Notes: generated by a model from the sequence alone, not told the origin. A DNA stretch of 64,000 bases from an uncultured Collinsella sp. (GCA_937989875.1 CALKBO010000018.1:1-64000), one strand, 5' to 3'; counted from the stretch's first letter, positions 15,477-24,248 are shown. Translations and numbers: made by a program.

Positions 15477-16496
15477 CTAGTGGCGGAACAGCTCGCGGGC
15501 TCGGTCGCGGAGATTAGTTGCTCGAATGACGCCTTCGTAGCGATTGATGCGCAGACGCGGGAAGGCGTTAAAGAAGCGTAGGTCGCGGCGGCTGAGCGAC
15601 ACGCTTGGCACCGGACGGCTCATGCGCTTGCCGGCAAGGCGACGACTGAGCGACGGACGCGGCATGTTCGGCGCGGCATCGGCCACGCGGCGGGCGGCAA
15701 GCGCCAGGCCGCGAGCACCATCCGCGATAAACGTCGGCATCGAAGCCTTCTCGCGCAGGGCATCGAGCGCGGCGTCACCCAGCTCGGCCAGCCACGCGTT
15801 AACGGCACGGCTACGGATGTGCGTCTGTGCCACCGAGTCAATCGTAGAATCGGGAATACGTTCGAGCATTGAGTCCGAGGCATCGGCAAGCGACTCATTG
15901 ATGCGGTCGGCAAGGTCGGCCCGGACGCGCTCCAGCTGATCGGACAGACGCCGCCAGCTCGCCAGCGAGCACAACGCGTCGACCATCATCGCGACCGCGA
16001 CGATAAAGGCGGACAGCCGCACAATCAGCACCGGCAGATGACCAAGCAGCCCCAGCAATGCCGGCTCCACTAAACGGCAAATGCACAGCGCACCCAGGCC
16101 AAACGCGCATGCCCAGTACAGGCAGATGCGTCCGTGCAAGTTAAACGGCAGGTGCGAGTAATCCCAAAAGCGAGCGCCCGTTGTTTTTTCCAACAGCACG
16201 CCTACGCTGTACTCAATCACGCTGCATACGAGTGCTGCAGCGACAAACTGGCTCGACGCGTCAGGAATTCCGCGCAACAGCAGCCAGCAGGCAATGCCGC
16301 CCGCGCCATAGATGGGGCAACACGGTCCCAGCAAAAAGCCGCTGTTGGCAAAGCGTCCGTGGTTGAGCATGGCGCAGACCGTCGATTCCCATGCCCAGCC
16401 GCAAAACCCGTAGAAGGCGAACGAGAGCACCAGTGCCGAAAGCGGACAGGCGGCAAGCGTCGCGCCGTCAAATGCCATGTCGATCGCGGTCCCCAC
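15477..16496 (-). CDS. CmpB-like putative ABC-transporter membrane protein
   Basis: A 339-residue protein. The N-terminal two thirds (about residues 15-165) contains 5-6 membrane segments typical of the family Pfam calls putative ABC-transporter type IV / CmpB: FAFYGFCGWAWESTVCAMLNHGRFANSGFLLGPCCPIYG, then EYSVGVLLEKTTGARFWDYSHLPFNLHGRICL. The C-terminal part is a charged helical cytoplasmic region. Function is not established for the family, and no ATPase gene is adjacent. It begins three bases after the upstream HD-protein stop, so the two are cotranscribed. Confidence 0.75.
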   Translation of the reverse strand: MGTAIDMAFDGATLAACPLSALVLSFAFYGFCGWAWESTVCAMLNHGRFANSGFLLGPCCPIYGAGGIACWLLLRGIPDASSQFVAAALVCSVIEYSVGVLLEKTTGARFWDYSHLPFNLHGRICLYWACAFGLGALCICRLVEPALLGLLGHLPVLIVRLSAFIVAVAMMVDALCSLASWRRLSDQLERVRADLADRINESLADASDSMLERIPDSTIDSVAQTHIRSRAVNAWLAELGDAALDALREKASMPTFIADGARGLALAARRVADAAPNMPRPSLSRRLAGKRMSRPVPSVSLSRRDLRFFNAFPRLRINRYEGVIRATNLRDRARELFRH

Positions 16497-16499
16497 CGT

Positions 16500-17057
16500 C
16501 TACCCTCTCCTCTTTTCACTCGAATCTTTGCTCGAGCCGTCGCTCGAGCCCTCGCTCAAATCGTTCGCGTCGTCTTTGCGCGGCAGGCGGCCGGCGACCG
16601 TCTCGCGCAGAGCACACCATTTATCCGCCAGGCACACAATCCAAGCCTCACGACACGTCGGCGGCACCGGCACCAGCGGAAACATATGCCGCACGATAAT
16701 ATTCCGTTCGCGCGACGTCAGCTCAAAATCTTCCTCCGCGCGCGCTAGGGCAAAAAACGGGTGGCGAAAGCCATGCAGCCGATGGCTTGGGTCGGGATCG
16801 TGCCAATCGTAGAGAAAGTAATCGTGTAACAAGGCTCCGCGCAGCAGCGAGGCACGGTCGATCGAAACACCGACGCGGCCCAGGCGCTCGGCAAAGGACA
16901 GGCTCGTCCGCGCTACCGAAGTCACATGTGCATAGACCGTCACGTCGCCATGCTGGATAAACTCGCGCGTCAGGTCCAAGCGGCCCGCCTGGGCGAGCTG
17001 GCGGGCGGCATCGTCGACCTCGTGCGCGATTTTCTCGGCACGAACGGCATCGGACAT
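16500..17057 (-). CDS. HD-domain phosphohydrolase-like protein
   Basis: A 185-residue cytoplasmic protein with a compact HD domain. Histidine and aspartate ligands are visible in GALLHDYFLYDW (residues about 90-101), in the preceding DVTVYAHVTSVAR and in IIVRHMFPLVPVPP. A Ser/Asp-rich tail ends the protein (SSDGSSKDSSEKRR). The start ATG 17057 follows GAAGGAGG. The family hydrolyses phosphate esters of nucleotides or signalling molecules; the substrate here is unknown. It precedes the CmpB-like gene by three bases and is divergent from dxs. Confidence 0.75.
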   Translation of the reverse strand: MSDAVRAEKIAHEVDDAARQLAQAGRLDLTREFIQHGDVTVYAHVTSVARTSLSFAERLGRVGVSIDRASLLRGALLHDYFLYDWHDPDPSHRLHGFRHPFFALARAEEDFELTSRERNIIVRHMFPLVPVPPTCREAWIVCLADKWCALRETVAGRLPRKDDANDLSEGSSDGSSKDSSEKRRG

Positions 17058-17232
17058 GCTGCCTCCTTCCAGCGGCTCACGGCGGCAAGCCACGGCCTGC
17101 ACGTATTGAAAAAATCATCATCGAATCTATCAGTATGGCATCGGACAAAACGTTTTGCCCCACCAGTTGGCGAATTACCGCGCCGCCGTCACATATCAAA
17201 CGCCAAAATGTGCGAGACTGTCTTGTGCAATT

Positions 17233-17257
17233 GTGCCGGCCGAGGGAGCGCCGGCGC
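17233..17257 (+). promoter_or_regulatory. Hairpin in the dxs leader
   Basis: GTGCCGGC (17233-17240) pairs with GCCGGCGC (17250-17257), 27 bases before the dxs start codon and without a following T-run. It may stabilise or modulate the 5' end of the dxs mRNA. Low confidence. Confidence 0.3.
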
Positions 17258-17284
17258 ACGATTCGCATGGAGTAACCCACAACG

Positions 17285-19066
17285 ATGCTGCTTACGCAAA
17301 CGACAACGCCCGAGGACGTCAAGGCTCTCGACCGCGCCGAGCTTCCGCTGCTCTGCGGCGAGATTCGCCACGCCATCCTCGAAAGCTCCGCCGCCGTCGG
17401 CGGGCACGTTGCCCCCAACTTGGGCGTCGTTGAGCTCACGGTCGCGCTCCATCGCGTGTTTAACTCCCCCACCGACAAAATTGTCTTTGACGTGTCGCAC
17501 CAGACCTACGCCCACAAGGCGCTGACCGGGCGCGCGTACACCTATATCAATCCGGAACGTTATGGTGAGGCTTCTGGCTTTGCCAATCCCAACGAGTCCG
17601 AGCACGACCTGTTCGCCATGGGCCACACCTCCACGTCGGTGAGCCTGGGCTGTGGCCTTGCCCACGCGCGCGACCTGGCGGGCGACACGTATAACGTCAT
17701 CACCATCATTGGCGACGGCTCGCTTTCGGGCGGCCTGGCGTTTGAGGGCTTTAACAATGCCGCCGAACTCGATAGCAACCTGATCATCATCGTCAACGAT
17801 AACGACCAGTCCATTGCCGAGAACCATGGCGGCCTGTATCGCAATCTGGCCGAGCTGCGCGCCAGCAACGGTGCCTGTGAGCGCAACGTCTTCCGCGCGA
17901 TGGGGCTCGACTACCGCTATCTGGACGCCGGTAACGATGTGTTGGCCCTCGTCGACGCGTTGCAGGAACTGCGCAATATCGATCACCCCATCGTGCTGCA
18001 CGTCTCCACCGCCAAGGGCAAGGGCTTTGAGCCAGCCCAGAGCGACCCGGAACGCTGGCACCACGTGGGTCCGTTTGACATGGCGACTGGGCGCAAGCTC
18101 TGCCCGGGCCATCCGAGCGAGCCCGCACCGCGCACCTATGCCGATATTACGGGCGAGGCGCTCAGCACCGCCATCGAGCGCGATTCGCAGGTCGTGGGCA
18201 TCACGGCCGCCACGCCCTACATCATGGGCTTTACACCCGAGCTTCGCGCTGCGGCCGGCAAGCAGTTTGTCGACGTGGGCATTGCCGAGGAGCACGCTGT
18301 GACCTTTGCCACCGCGCTTGCGCGCTCGGGCGCCAAGCCAGTCTTTGGTGTGTACGGCACGTTTTTGCAGCGCGCCTACGACGAGCTGTGGCACGACCTG
18401 TGCCTCAACGATGCCCCCGCAACCATCTTGGTGTTTGGCGCGTCGATCTTTGGCACCACATCCGAGACGCACCTCTCGTTCTTTGATATTTCCATGCTGG
18501 GCGCTCTTCCCAACATGCGCTACTTGGCGCCGGCCTGCATGGAGGAATACCTGTCCATGCTGAGCTGGTCGCTCGACCACCGCGAGCATCCCGTGGCGAT
18601 CCGCGTACCGGGCATTGGCCTGGTTAGCCGCCCCGATTTGGCGCCCGCCGAGGACACCGACTACAGCGCCGTTCGCTACAACGTGGTGCGCCAGGGCCGC
18701 GACGTTGCCGTGCTCGCGCTCGGCGATTTCTTTGAGCTAGGCGAGCGTGTGGCAAACCGCTTGGCCGCCGAGTACGGTATCGAAGCCACGCTCGTCAACC
18801 CGCGCTTCGCAACCGAGCTCGACCGCGAGTTCCTCGACAGCCTTGCCGCCGAGTATCGCGTTGTCGTCACCCTCGAGGACGGCATCTTGGACGGCGGCTG
18901 GGGCGAGCGCGTAGCATGTTATCTGGCATGCACGCCGTTGCGCACGCGCACCTTCGGCATCGCCAAGGGCTTCCCCGACCGCTACGACCCCAACGAGCTG
19001 CTCGCACAGAACGGCATGACGGTCGAAAACATGGTCGCAGAGGCCGTAAGACTACTAAACGAGTAG
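17285..19066 (+). CDS. dxs: 1-deoxy-D-xylulose-5-phosphate synthase
   Basis: A 593-residue cytoplasmic thiamine-diphosphate enzyme joining pyruvate and glyceraldehyde 3-phosphate, the first step of the MEP isoprenoid pathway. Family features in order: GGHVAPNLGVVELTVALH, DVSHQTYAHKALTGR, GHTSTSVSLGCGLA, the TPP-binding GDGSLSGG...LIIIVNDN (residues about 143-175), the transketolase-like pyrimidine domain with DVGIAEEHAVTFA (catalytic Glu), and a C-terminal domain. It is slightly shorter than the typical 620-640 residues. Its wording differs from E. coli Dxs in several blocks, as in some Actinobacteria and Firmicutes. GGAG lies 12 bases before the ATG, a rather long spacing. Confidence 0.85.
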   Translation: MLLTQTTTPEDVKALDRAELPLLCGEIRHAILESSAAVGGHVAPNLGVVELTVALHRVFNSPTDKIVFDVSHQTYAHKALTGRAYTYINPERYGEASGFANPNESEHDLFAMGHTSTSVSLGCGLAHARDLAGDTYNVITIIGDGSLSGGLAFEGFNNAAELDSNLIIIVNDNDQSIAENHGGLYRNLAELRASNGACERNVFRAMGLDYRYLDAGNDVLALVDALQELRNIDHPIVLHVSTAKGKGFEPAQSDPERWHHVGPFDMATGRKLCPGHPSEPAPRTYADITGEALSTAIERDSQVVGITAATPYIMGFTPELRAAAGKQFVDVGIAEEHAVTFATALARSGAKPVFGVYGTFLQRAYDELWHDLCLNDAPATILVFGASIFGTTSETHLSFFDISMLGALPNMRYLAPACMEEYLSMLSWSLDHREHPVAIRVPGIGLVSRPDLAPAEDTDYSAVRYNVVRQGRDVAVLALGDFFELGERVANRLAAEYGIEATLVNPRFATELDREFLDSLAAEYRVVVTLEDGILDGGWGERVACYLACTPLRTRTFGIAKGFPDRYDPNELLAQNGMTVENMVAEAVRLLNE

Positions 19067-19106
19067 AAAAACCTCCGCAACGGCAAACGCCATTGCGGAG
19101 GTTTTT
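19067..19106 (+). terminator. Bidirectional terminator after dxs
   Basis: A perfect 14-bp stem (19067-19080 with 19093-19106; AAAAACCTCCGCAA) with a 12-nt loop and T-runs on both strands, starting right after the dxs stop codon. Confidence 0.9.
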
Positions 19107-19124
19107 ATTTTCGCGACGCAACTA

Positions 19125-19340
19125 TCTTGATCTGTAACACCTAGAGACCAAATTAACGTCCAGATGTTACAGATCGAGACGAACCGTTTAAGCCCCTGAT
19201 GTTTATCTCAATCTGTAACAATTAGGGGCCAAATCCTCGTCCAACTGTTACAGATCGAGACATTCGAATTCCCCTGAAGAGAAAATCTCAATCTGTAACA
19301 GTTACTCGGCATAAACGCCTGCAGCTGTTACAAATCGAGA
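19125..19340. repeat. Three regularly spaced 55-bp hairpin units
   Basis: Three units at 19125-19179, 19206-19260 and 19286-19340. Each has a 15-bp left arm (TCTCAATCTGTAACA or near), exactly 25 bases of loop, and a 15-bp right arm (TGTTACAGATCGAGA or near). Start-to-start spacing is 81 and 80 bp. Loops 1 and 2 share CCAAAT and CGTCCA; loop 3 diverges. They fill the gap between convergent dxs and the alcohol dehydrogenase, ending eight bases from the latter's stop. Confidence 0.85.
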
Positions 19341-19348
19341 TAATACGG

Positions 19349-20551
19349 CTAGCGGTAGCTTCGCTTGAGGATCTCGACGACATCGGGCTCGGTCAGGGCG
19401 ATGGGATCGTGGCCGAATAGGGCATCGTTGGTCGTGGGGGCATTGTGCGCGATCGCCGGCAGCTCTTCGGCAGTAATCCCCCACTCGCTCATGGCAAGAT
19501 CGGCCACGTGGCAGGCCTCCATCAGGCGGGTGAGCTCAACCACAAAATCGTGCGGGTCGCTTGCCTCAACATTGCCCATCAGGCGTGCCATGTCGATATA
19601 ACGCTCGGGCGCAGCACCGTGATCGATCATCCACGTGTGGTAGGCGCGCGCGATCATAATGAGGCCGGCGCCGTGCGGCAGGTCGTGATGATGTGCACTC
19701 ATGCCATGCTCAAGGCCATGGCATCCCGCGCAGCCCGAGCACACCATGGCATAGCCGCCGAGCGTGTTGGCAAAAGCGAGCTCGGCACGCGCATCCAGGT
19801 CGTCGCCGCTGTTCACGCACGCAGCCAGCGAAGCCGCAGCGCGTCGAATACCCTCGCGGCAAACCATGTCGCCCATGGGCGTATTGGTATTGGCGATATA
19901 GCACTCGACGTTGTGGAACAGGGCGTCGAATCCCTGATAAGCCGTCAAGCGCGCCGGAACGCTCACCATCAGCTCGGGGTCGACGACCGAAAGCACCGGG
20001 AACAGGCGCGGGTCGCCCAGGCGCAGCTTCTCGTCGTTCTCTTCGCAGGAGATTACGCCGCCCGCATCGGCCTCCGAGCCGGTGCCGGCCGTGGTAGTCA
20101 CGCACACCAGCGGCAGCGGATCGTTAGGAATGGGCAGCCCGAGCGCGGTGCCACCGACAACGAAGTCCCAAATGTCACCAGGGCACTCGGCCCCCTCGGC
20201 ATCCGCGTGCGGGTTTGCCGCCACCGCGCAGATGCCCTTGCTGCCGTCCATGACCGAGCCGCCGCCGAGTGCCAGCACAAAGTCGCAGCCATGGGTGCAC
20301 GCCATCCAGCCACCTGCGTTGACGGTTTCGCGCAGCGGGTTGGGCTCAATGCGGTCGAACAGCTCGTGTGCCACGCCGGCGCGGTCGAGCTCGGCCTCCA
20401 CGCGCTCCAGATAGCCAAAGCGCTTGACCGAGTTGCCGCCGGTCGTGACGATGAGCGCCTTGGTGCCGGGGAGTTTCTGTGCACCCAGCTCGCTCAGCTT
20501 GCCCGCGCCAAACAGCACCCTGGTCGGCGCGAAGAATGTATAGCCGTTCAT
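19349..20551 (-). CDS. Iron-containing alcohol dehydrogenase
   Basis: A 400-residue group III (Fe-ADH) cytoplasmic NAD(P)-dependent alcohol/aldehyde oxidoreductase. Nucleotide-binding motif FVLALGGGSVMDGSKG lies near residues 90-105. The metal-site region has YQGFDALFHNVE (Asp and His ligands) and GCHGLEHGMSAHHHDLPHGAGL (two further His). The length matches BDH/YqhD-like enzymes (380-400). The ATG follows GAGGAG at eight bases. It sits alone, convergent with dxs. A role in fermentation (butanol or propanediol-type reduction, aldehyde detoxification) is inferred from the family. Confidence 0.88.
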   Translation of the reverse strand: MNGYTFFAPTRVLFGAGKLSELGAQKLPGTKALIVTTGGNSVKRFGYLERVEAELDRAGVAHELFDRIEPNPLRETVNAGGWMACTHGCDFVLALGGGSVMDGSKGICAVAANPHADAEGAECPGDIWDFVVGGTALGLPIPNDPLPLVCVTTTAGTGSEADAGGVISCEENDEKLRLGDPRLFPVLSVVDPELMVSVPARLTAYQGFDALFHNVECYIANTNTPMGDMVCREGIRRAAASLAACVNSGDDLDARAELAFANTLGGYAMVCSGCAGCHGLEHGMSAHHHDLPHGAGLIMIARAYHTWMIDHGAAPERYIDMARLMGNVEASDPHDFVVELTRLMEACHVADLAMSEWGITAEELPAIAHNAPTTNDALFGHDPIALTEPDVVEILKRSYR

Positions 20552-20564
20552 GCAACGATCTCCT

Positions 20565-20580
20565 CACGTATATATATGTG
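20565..20580 (-). promoter_or_regulatory. Palindrome upstream of the alcohol dehydrogenase
   Basis: CACGTATATATATGTG is symmetrical at 14 of 16 positions and lies 13 bases upstream of the start codon, a plausible operator or AT-rich promoter element. Confidence 0.3.
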
Positions 20581-20673
20581 TCGCGTTGCCGCCATTATAG
20601 CGACCGCCGCAAACGCACGCCTCGCCCGTAAGACGGCGTCTCAACAGCGATAATCGACGTTTGCCCAGATAAA

Positions 20674-20708
20674 ACCTACCAAAATAAACCTGTCCCTTTT
20701 TGGTAGGT
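20674..20708. repeat. CCTGTCCC palindromic repeat, copy 1 of 6
   Basis: ACCTACCAAAA (20674-20684) pairs with TTTTGGTAGGT (20698-20708) around loop TAAACCTGTCCCT. It is preceded by the family's conserved flank TTTGCCCAGATAA. The stem differs from other copies (TACC rather than TGCC) on both arms, a compensatory change. It lies 43 bases upstream of the ABC operon's -35 box. Confidence 0.85.
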
Positions 20709-20750
20709 AGAATAACCCATAAGGTTAGTATGTTTCTGAGTTATTTCGTG

Positions 20751-20780
20751 TTGACCCATTTGAGCGGGATAGGGTATAAC
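20751..20780 (+). promoter_or_regulatory. Promoter of the amino-acid ABC operon
   Basis: TTGACC (20751-20756), an 18-bp spacer and TATAAC (20775-20780), 44 bases upstream of the binding-protein start codon. Confidence 0.7.
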
Positions 20781-20823
20781 TCTACTCAACCGCTAGGGAT
20801 TTTATTGAGAAAGGTGTTCTCCC

Positions 20824-21819
20824 ATGAGCAAGAACCTCTCCCAGCAGGTCGTTCTCGACCGCCGCGGCTTCGTTGCCGCCACCTTCGCAACCGTCGCCGG
20901 CCTTGGTCTTGCCGGCTGCTCTGACACCAGCGCCGAGGCCGACAAGGGTTCCACCACCGGCTCCTCCAAGGGCTCCGAGGATACCGAGGCTTCCACCACG
21001 CTCGATGCCAAGGCATTCGACAAGCTCGTCAACGACGGCCCCAAGGCTGATGACGACGCCATCGCCGCCAGCACCTGGGCCACGGCCGTCAAGGACGCCG
21101 GCGTCTTTAAGATCGGTGGCGTTCAGACCTCCACGCTCTTCTCCCTCCTCAACGAGAAAGACGGTCAGACCCGCGGCTTCGATGCCGGTATCGCACAGCT
21201 CCTGTCCAACTACATTCTGGGCGAGAACAAGGTCGAGATCACCCAGGTGACCTCGGACACGCGCGAGTCCGTTCTGCAGAACGGCCAGGTCGACGCTGTC
21301 TTTGCCACTTACACCATTACCGACGAGCGCAAGAAGCTCGTCTCCTTTGCCGGTCCCTACTACTACACGCAGCAGGCCATCCTGGTGCTCGCCGACAACG
21401 ACGACATCAAGAGCGTCGACGACCTGGCCGACAAGAACGTCGCCGTCCAGTCCGGCTCCAACGGCCCCGCCATCCTGGAGGAGTTCGCCCCCAAGGCCAG
21501 CCAGCAGGAGTTCAAGACCGACGAGGAGGCCCGCCAGGCACTCCAGCAGGGTCGTGTTGACGCCTACGTCATCGACAACAACATGCAGCAGAGCGCCCTG
21601 GTCCGCGAGCCCGGCAAGTACAAGATTGCCGGCAAGCCCTTCGGCAGCAAGGAGCCCTATGGCATCGGTCTGCCGCTCGATTCCGACGGCGTCGCCTTCG
21701 TTAACGACTTCCTTAAGAAGATCGAGGACGACGGCACCTGGACCGAGCTGTGGCAGATCTGCATCGGCGACCGTACGGGCGACACCAATGTTCCCGAGCT
21801 GCCCGAGATCGGCGCCTAG
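20824..21819 (+). CDS. Polar amino-acid ABC transporter, substrate-binding lipoprotein
   Basis: A 331-residue extracytoplasmic binding protein of family 3 (SBP_bac_3, glutamate/glutamine/polar amino acids). The N-terminus has a twin-arginine motif (DRRGFVAA, residues 12-19) and a lipobox ending LGLAGC, with Cys 32 as the lipidation site, so Tat export and membrane anchoring are likely. A Ser/Thr/Glu-rich linker (residues 33-62) follows. The two-lobe domain has RGFDAGIAQLL, DAVFATYTITDERKKLVSFAGPYY and the IGLPLDSDGVAFVNDFL closing block. It is the first gene of the operon; a hairpin separates it from the permeases, probably giving more binding protein than permease. Confidence 0.88.
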   Translation: MSKNLSQQVVLDRRGFVAATFATVAGLGLAGCSDTSAEADKGSTTGSSKGSEDTEASTTLDAKAFDKLVNDGPKADDDAIAASTWATAVKDAGVFKIGGVQTSTLFSLLNEKDGQTRGFDAGIAQLLSNYILGENKVEITQVTSDTRESVLQNGQVDAVFATYTITDERKKLVSFAGPYYYTQQAILVLADNDDIKSVDDLADKNVAVQSGSNGPAILEEFAPKASQQEFKTDEEARQALQQGRVDAYVIDNNMQQSALVREPGKYKIAGKPFGSKEPYGIGLPLDSDGVAFVNDFLKKIEDDGTWTELWQICIGDRTGDTNVPELPEIGA

Positions 21820-21907
21820 GCAGCGAGCCTGGTAACGGCCGCAACGAAACCATACGGAAACGCATGATGCGCTTTATTGCGGTAAACTGTTTCCTCACTG
21901 AGTCGTC

Positions 21908-21936
21908 GGGGCTTCCGTACACACGGGAGCCCCTTT
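21908..21936 (+). terminator. Intra-operon attenuator hairpin
   Basis: GGGGCTTCCGT (21908-21918) pairs with ACGGGAGCCCC (21923-21933), followed by TTT, 89 bases after the binding-protein stop. It would give partial termination before the permease genes. Confidence 0.65.
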
Positions 21937-21957
21937 CCTTATCGGCGGGAGGTCCGC

Positions 21958-22617
21958 ATGAGTCTCTCCGAGCTCTGGTCGCTCTATGGCCAGAACTATA
22001 TCGACGCGCTGCTAGCAACCTGGGGCATGACGCTTGAGTCGTTTGCCATCGCCATGGTGCTGGCCGTCGCCGTCACCGTGATGCGCGTGTCGCCGCTCAA
22101 GCCGCTGCGCGTCTTTGGCGACCTGTATGTCCAGGTCTTCCGTAACATCCCCGGCATCGCACTGCTCATCATCGTCGTCTATGCGCTGCCGCCGCTCAAG
22201 GTCGTCCTACCCTACCGCACCTGCGTTATCGTCGCCACGGTTCTTTTGGGCTCGGCCTTTGGCTCCGAGAACTTTATGAGCGGCATCAACACCGTCGGCG
22301 TCGGTCAGGTCGAAGCCGCACGTTCGCTCGGCATGAGCTTCAGCCGTATCCTCGCCAAGATCGTGATTCCGCAGGCACTGCGCTCGAGCGTGCTGCCCAT
22401 GACCAACCTCTTTATCGCCGTCATGCTCACCACCGCGCTCGGCAGCCAGGTGCCGCTTAAGCCGCAAGAGCTCACCGGCGTGGTGAGCTACATCAACACG
22501 CGCTCACTTGGCGGCGTCGCCGCGTTCTTTATCTCGGCGCTCGGCTACCTGGGCACGGCCTTTGTGGTGAGCCACATTGGCAACTATATCGATAAGAAGG
22601 TGAGGATCCTCCGATGA
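21958..22617 (+). CDS. Polar amino-acid ABC transporter permease 1
   Basis: A 219-residue inner-membrane permease (HisM/GlnP family) with five hydrophobic segments. The EAA loop for docking the ATPase is GQVEAARSLGMSFSRILAKIVIPQAL (about residues 115-140). RBS GGGAGG precedes the ATG. Its last codons overlap the next gene by four bases (ATGA). It forms the heterodimeric channel with the following permease. Confidence 0.88.
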   Translation: MSLSELWSLYGQNYIDALLATWGMTLESFAIAMVLAVAVTVMRVSPLKPLRVFGDLYVQVFRNIPGIALLIIVVYALPPLKVVLPYRTCVIVATVLLGSAFGSENFMSGINTVGVGQVEAARSLGMSFSRILAKIVIPQALRSSVLPMTNLFIAVMLTTALGSQVPLKPQELTGVVSYINTRSLGGVAAFFISALGYLGTAFVVSHIGNYIDKKVRILR

Positions 22618-23447
22618 GCAAGCATTCCTCCCCTGCGCTTACCATGCGCGATGCGCTCTACGAGGCTCCCGGCCCCAAGATGCGCGCCAAGATTCGCATC
22701 GGCACCGCCATCTCGCTTGTTGCCGTCGCCGCGCTTGTCGTCCTCGTGTTGCAGCGCTTTTATGTGACCGGCCAGCTTTCGGTTCACTATTGGTATTTCT
22801 TTACGCACCTCACCACCTGGAAGTTCCTGCTTGCCGGCTTTGAGGGCACCGTTAAAGTCGCACTCACCGCTGGCGCCATCGCGCTGGTGCTGGGCTTAGC
22901 CCTTATGCTCGGCCGTACCAGCGACATTAAGCCGCTGCAGCTGGTCTGCCGCGTGCTCACCGATTTCTTCCGCGGCGTACCGAGCCTGCTGTTCATCTAC
23001 TTCTTCTTTTTGGTGCTGCCTCAGTACAAGATCGCGCTGCCGTCGTTTTGGATGCTCACGCTTCCCGTCGCGCTCGCTGCAGCTGGCGTACTTGCCGAGA
23101 TCTTCCGTGCCGGCGTCAACGCCGTGCCGCGCGGTCAGGTCGAGGCAGCCCAGGCGCTCGGTCTCTCCAAGGCCAAAATCACCTTTAAAATCGTGTTGCC
23201 GCAGGCTATTCGATTTATCATCCCGTCGTTGATTTCGCAGCTCGTGGTCGTAGTCAAAGACACCACCGTCGCCTATGTGGTGAGCTACCCCGACCTCATG
23301 CAAAACGCCCGCGTGCTCATTACCAACTACGACGCTCTCGTGTCGGTCTACCTGGTAATCGCGGTCATCTATATCCTCATCAACGTCGCGATCAACAAAG
23401 CCGCTGTCTATGTTTCGCACAAGACCGGCGCAACCATCATCCGCTAA
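22614..23447 (+). CDS. Polar amino-acid ABC transporter permease 2
   Basis: A 277-residue permease of the same HisM/GltK family. A cytoplasmic N-terminal extension of about 30 residues and a first helix (VAVAALVVLVL) precede the channel domain, which includes RVLTDFFRGVPSLLFIYFFFLVLP. The EAA loop is GQVEAAQALGLSKAKITFKIVLPQAIRF. Translational coupling by the ATGA overlap with permease 1 fits a 1:1 complex. Confidence 0.88.
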   Translation: MSKHSSPALTMRDALYEAPGPKMRAKIRIGTAISLVAVAALVVLVLQRFYVTGQLSVHYWYFFTHLTTWKFLLAGFEGTVKVALTAGAIALVLGLALMLGRTSDIKPLQLVCRVLTDFFRGVPSLLFIYFFFLVLPQYKIALPSFWMLTLPVALAAAGVLAEIFRAGVNAVPRGQVEAAQALGLSKAKITFKIVLPQAIRFIIPSLISQLVVVVKDTTVAYVVSYPDLMQNARVLITNYDALVSVYLVIAVIYILINVAINKAAVYVSHKTGATIIR

Positions 23448-23483
23448 CGCTTTACCATTTCGAGTCATAAGGAGCCAAGCACC

Positions 23484-24248
23484 ATGGCACAGAGCACTTC
23501 TTCTACCGGCAATCAGCCGCTGATTGAGCTCAAGCACGTCGATAAGCACTATGGCGACCTGCACGTTCTCAACGACATCAATCTGTCGGTCGATCGCGGC
23601 GAGGTCGTCGTTGTGATCGGCCCCTCGGGCTCGGGCAAGTCGACCATGTGCCGCACCATCAACCGCCTGGAAACCATCGACTCGGGCGAGATCCTCATCG
23701 AGGGCGAGCCCCTGCCGCAGGAAGGCAAGGACCTTGCCCGCATGCGTGCCGAGCTGGGCATGGTGTTTCAGCAGTTCAACCTGTTTGCACATATGACCGT
23801 ACTGCAGAACGTCATGCTGGGACCGGTCGATGTGCTGGGCGTCTCCAAGGAGGAAGCTCGTGAGCGCGCCATGGACCTGCTGGGCCGCGTGGGCGTTGCC
23901 GAGCAGGCCGATAAGGTGCCCGCACAGCTCTCGGGCGGCCAGCAACAGCGTGTAGCCATCGCACGTTCGCTTGCCATGCAACCCAAGGCCATGCTTTTTG
24001 ACGAGCCCACAAGCGCCCTCGATCCCGAAATGATCAACGAGGTGCTCGAGGTCATGGTCCGTCTGGCCCAGCAGGGCATGACGATGATCGTCATCACGCA
24101 CGAGATGAACTTCGCCCGCCGCGTGGCCGACCGCGTCGTGTTTATGGCCGACGGCCAGATCGTGGAAACCGGCACACCCGACGAGTTCTTCGACCACCCC
24201 CAGACCAAGCGCGCCCAGGACTTCCTCAACTCCATTAAGGGCCACTAG
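23484..24248 (+). CDS. Polar amino-acid ABC transporter ATP-binding protein
   Basis: A 254-residue cytoplasmic ATPase closing the operon. Walker A is GPSGSGKST (about residue 46), the Q-loop FQQFNLF follows, the signature is LSGGQQQR (about 150), Walker B is MLFDEPTSALDP (about 170) and the switch histidine is in VITHEM. It is closest in wording to GlnQ/GluA-type proteins. RBS AAGGAG lies 11 bases before the ATG. With the two permeases and the lipoprotein it makes a complete importer; glutamate/glutamine/aspartate specificity is inferred from family only. Confidence 0.9.
   Translation: MAQSTSSTGNQPLIELKHVDKHYGDLHVLNDINLSVDRGEVVVVIGPSGSGKSTMCRTINRLETIDSGEILIEGEPLPQEGKDLARMRAELGMVFQQFNLFAHMTVLQNVMLGPVDVLGVSKEEARERAMDLLGRVGVAEQADKVPAQLSGGQQQRVAIARSLAMQPKAMLFDEPTSALDPEMINEVLEVMVRLAQQGMTMIVITHEMNFARRVADRVVFMADGQIVETGTPDEFFDHPQTKRAQDFLNSIKGH

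Noticed and set aside
19125..19340. Possible CRISPR array
   Set aside because: Units are inverted-repeat pairs with partly conserved equal-length loops, only three units, and no cas genes.
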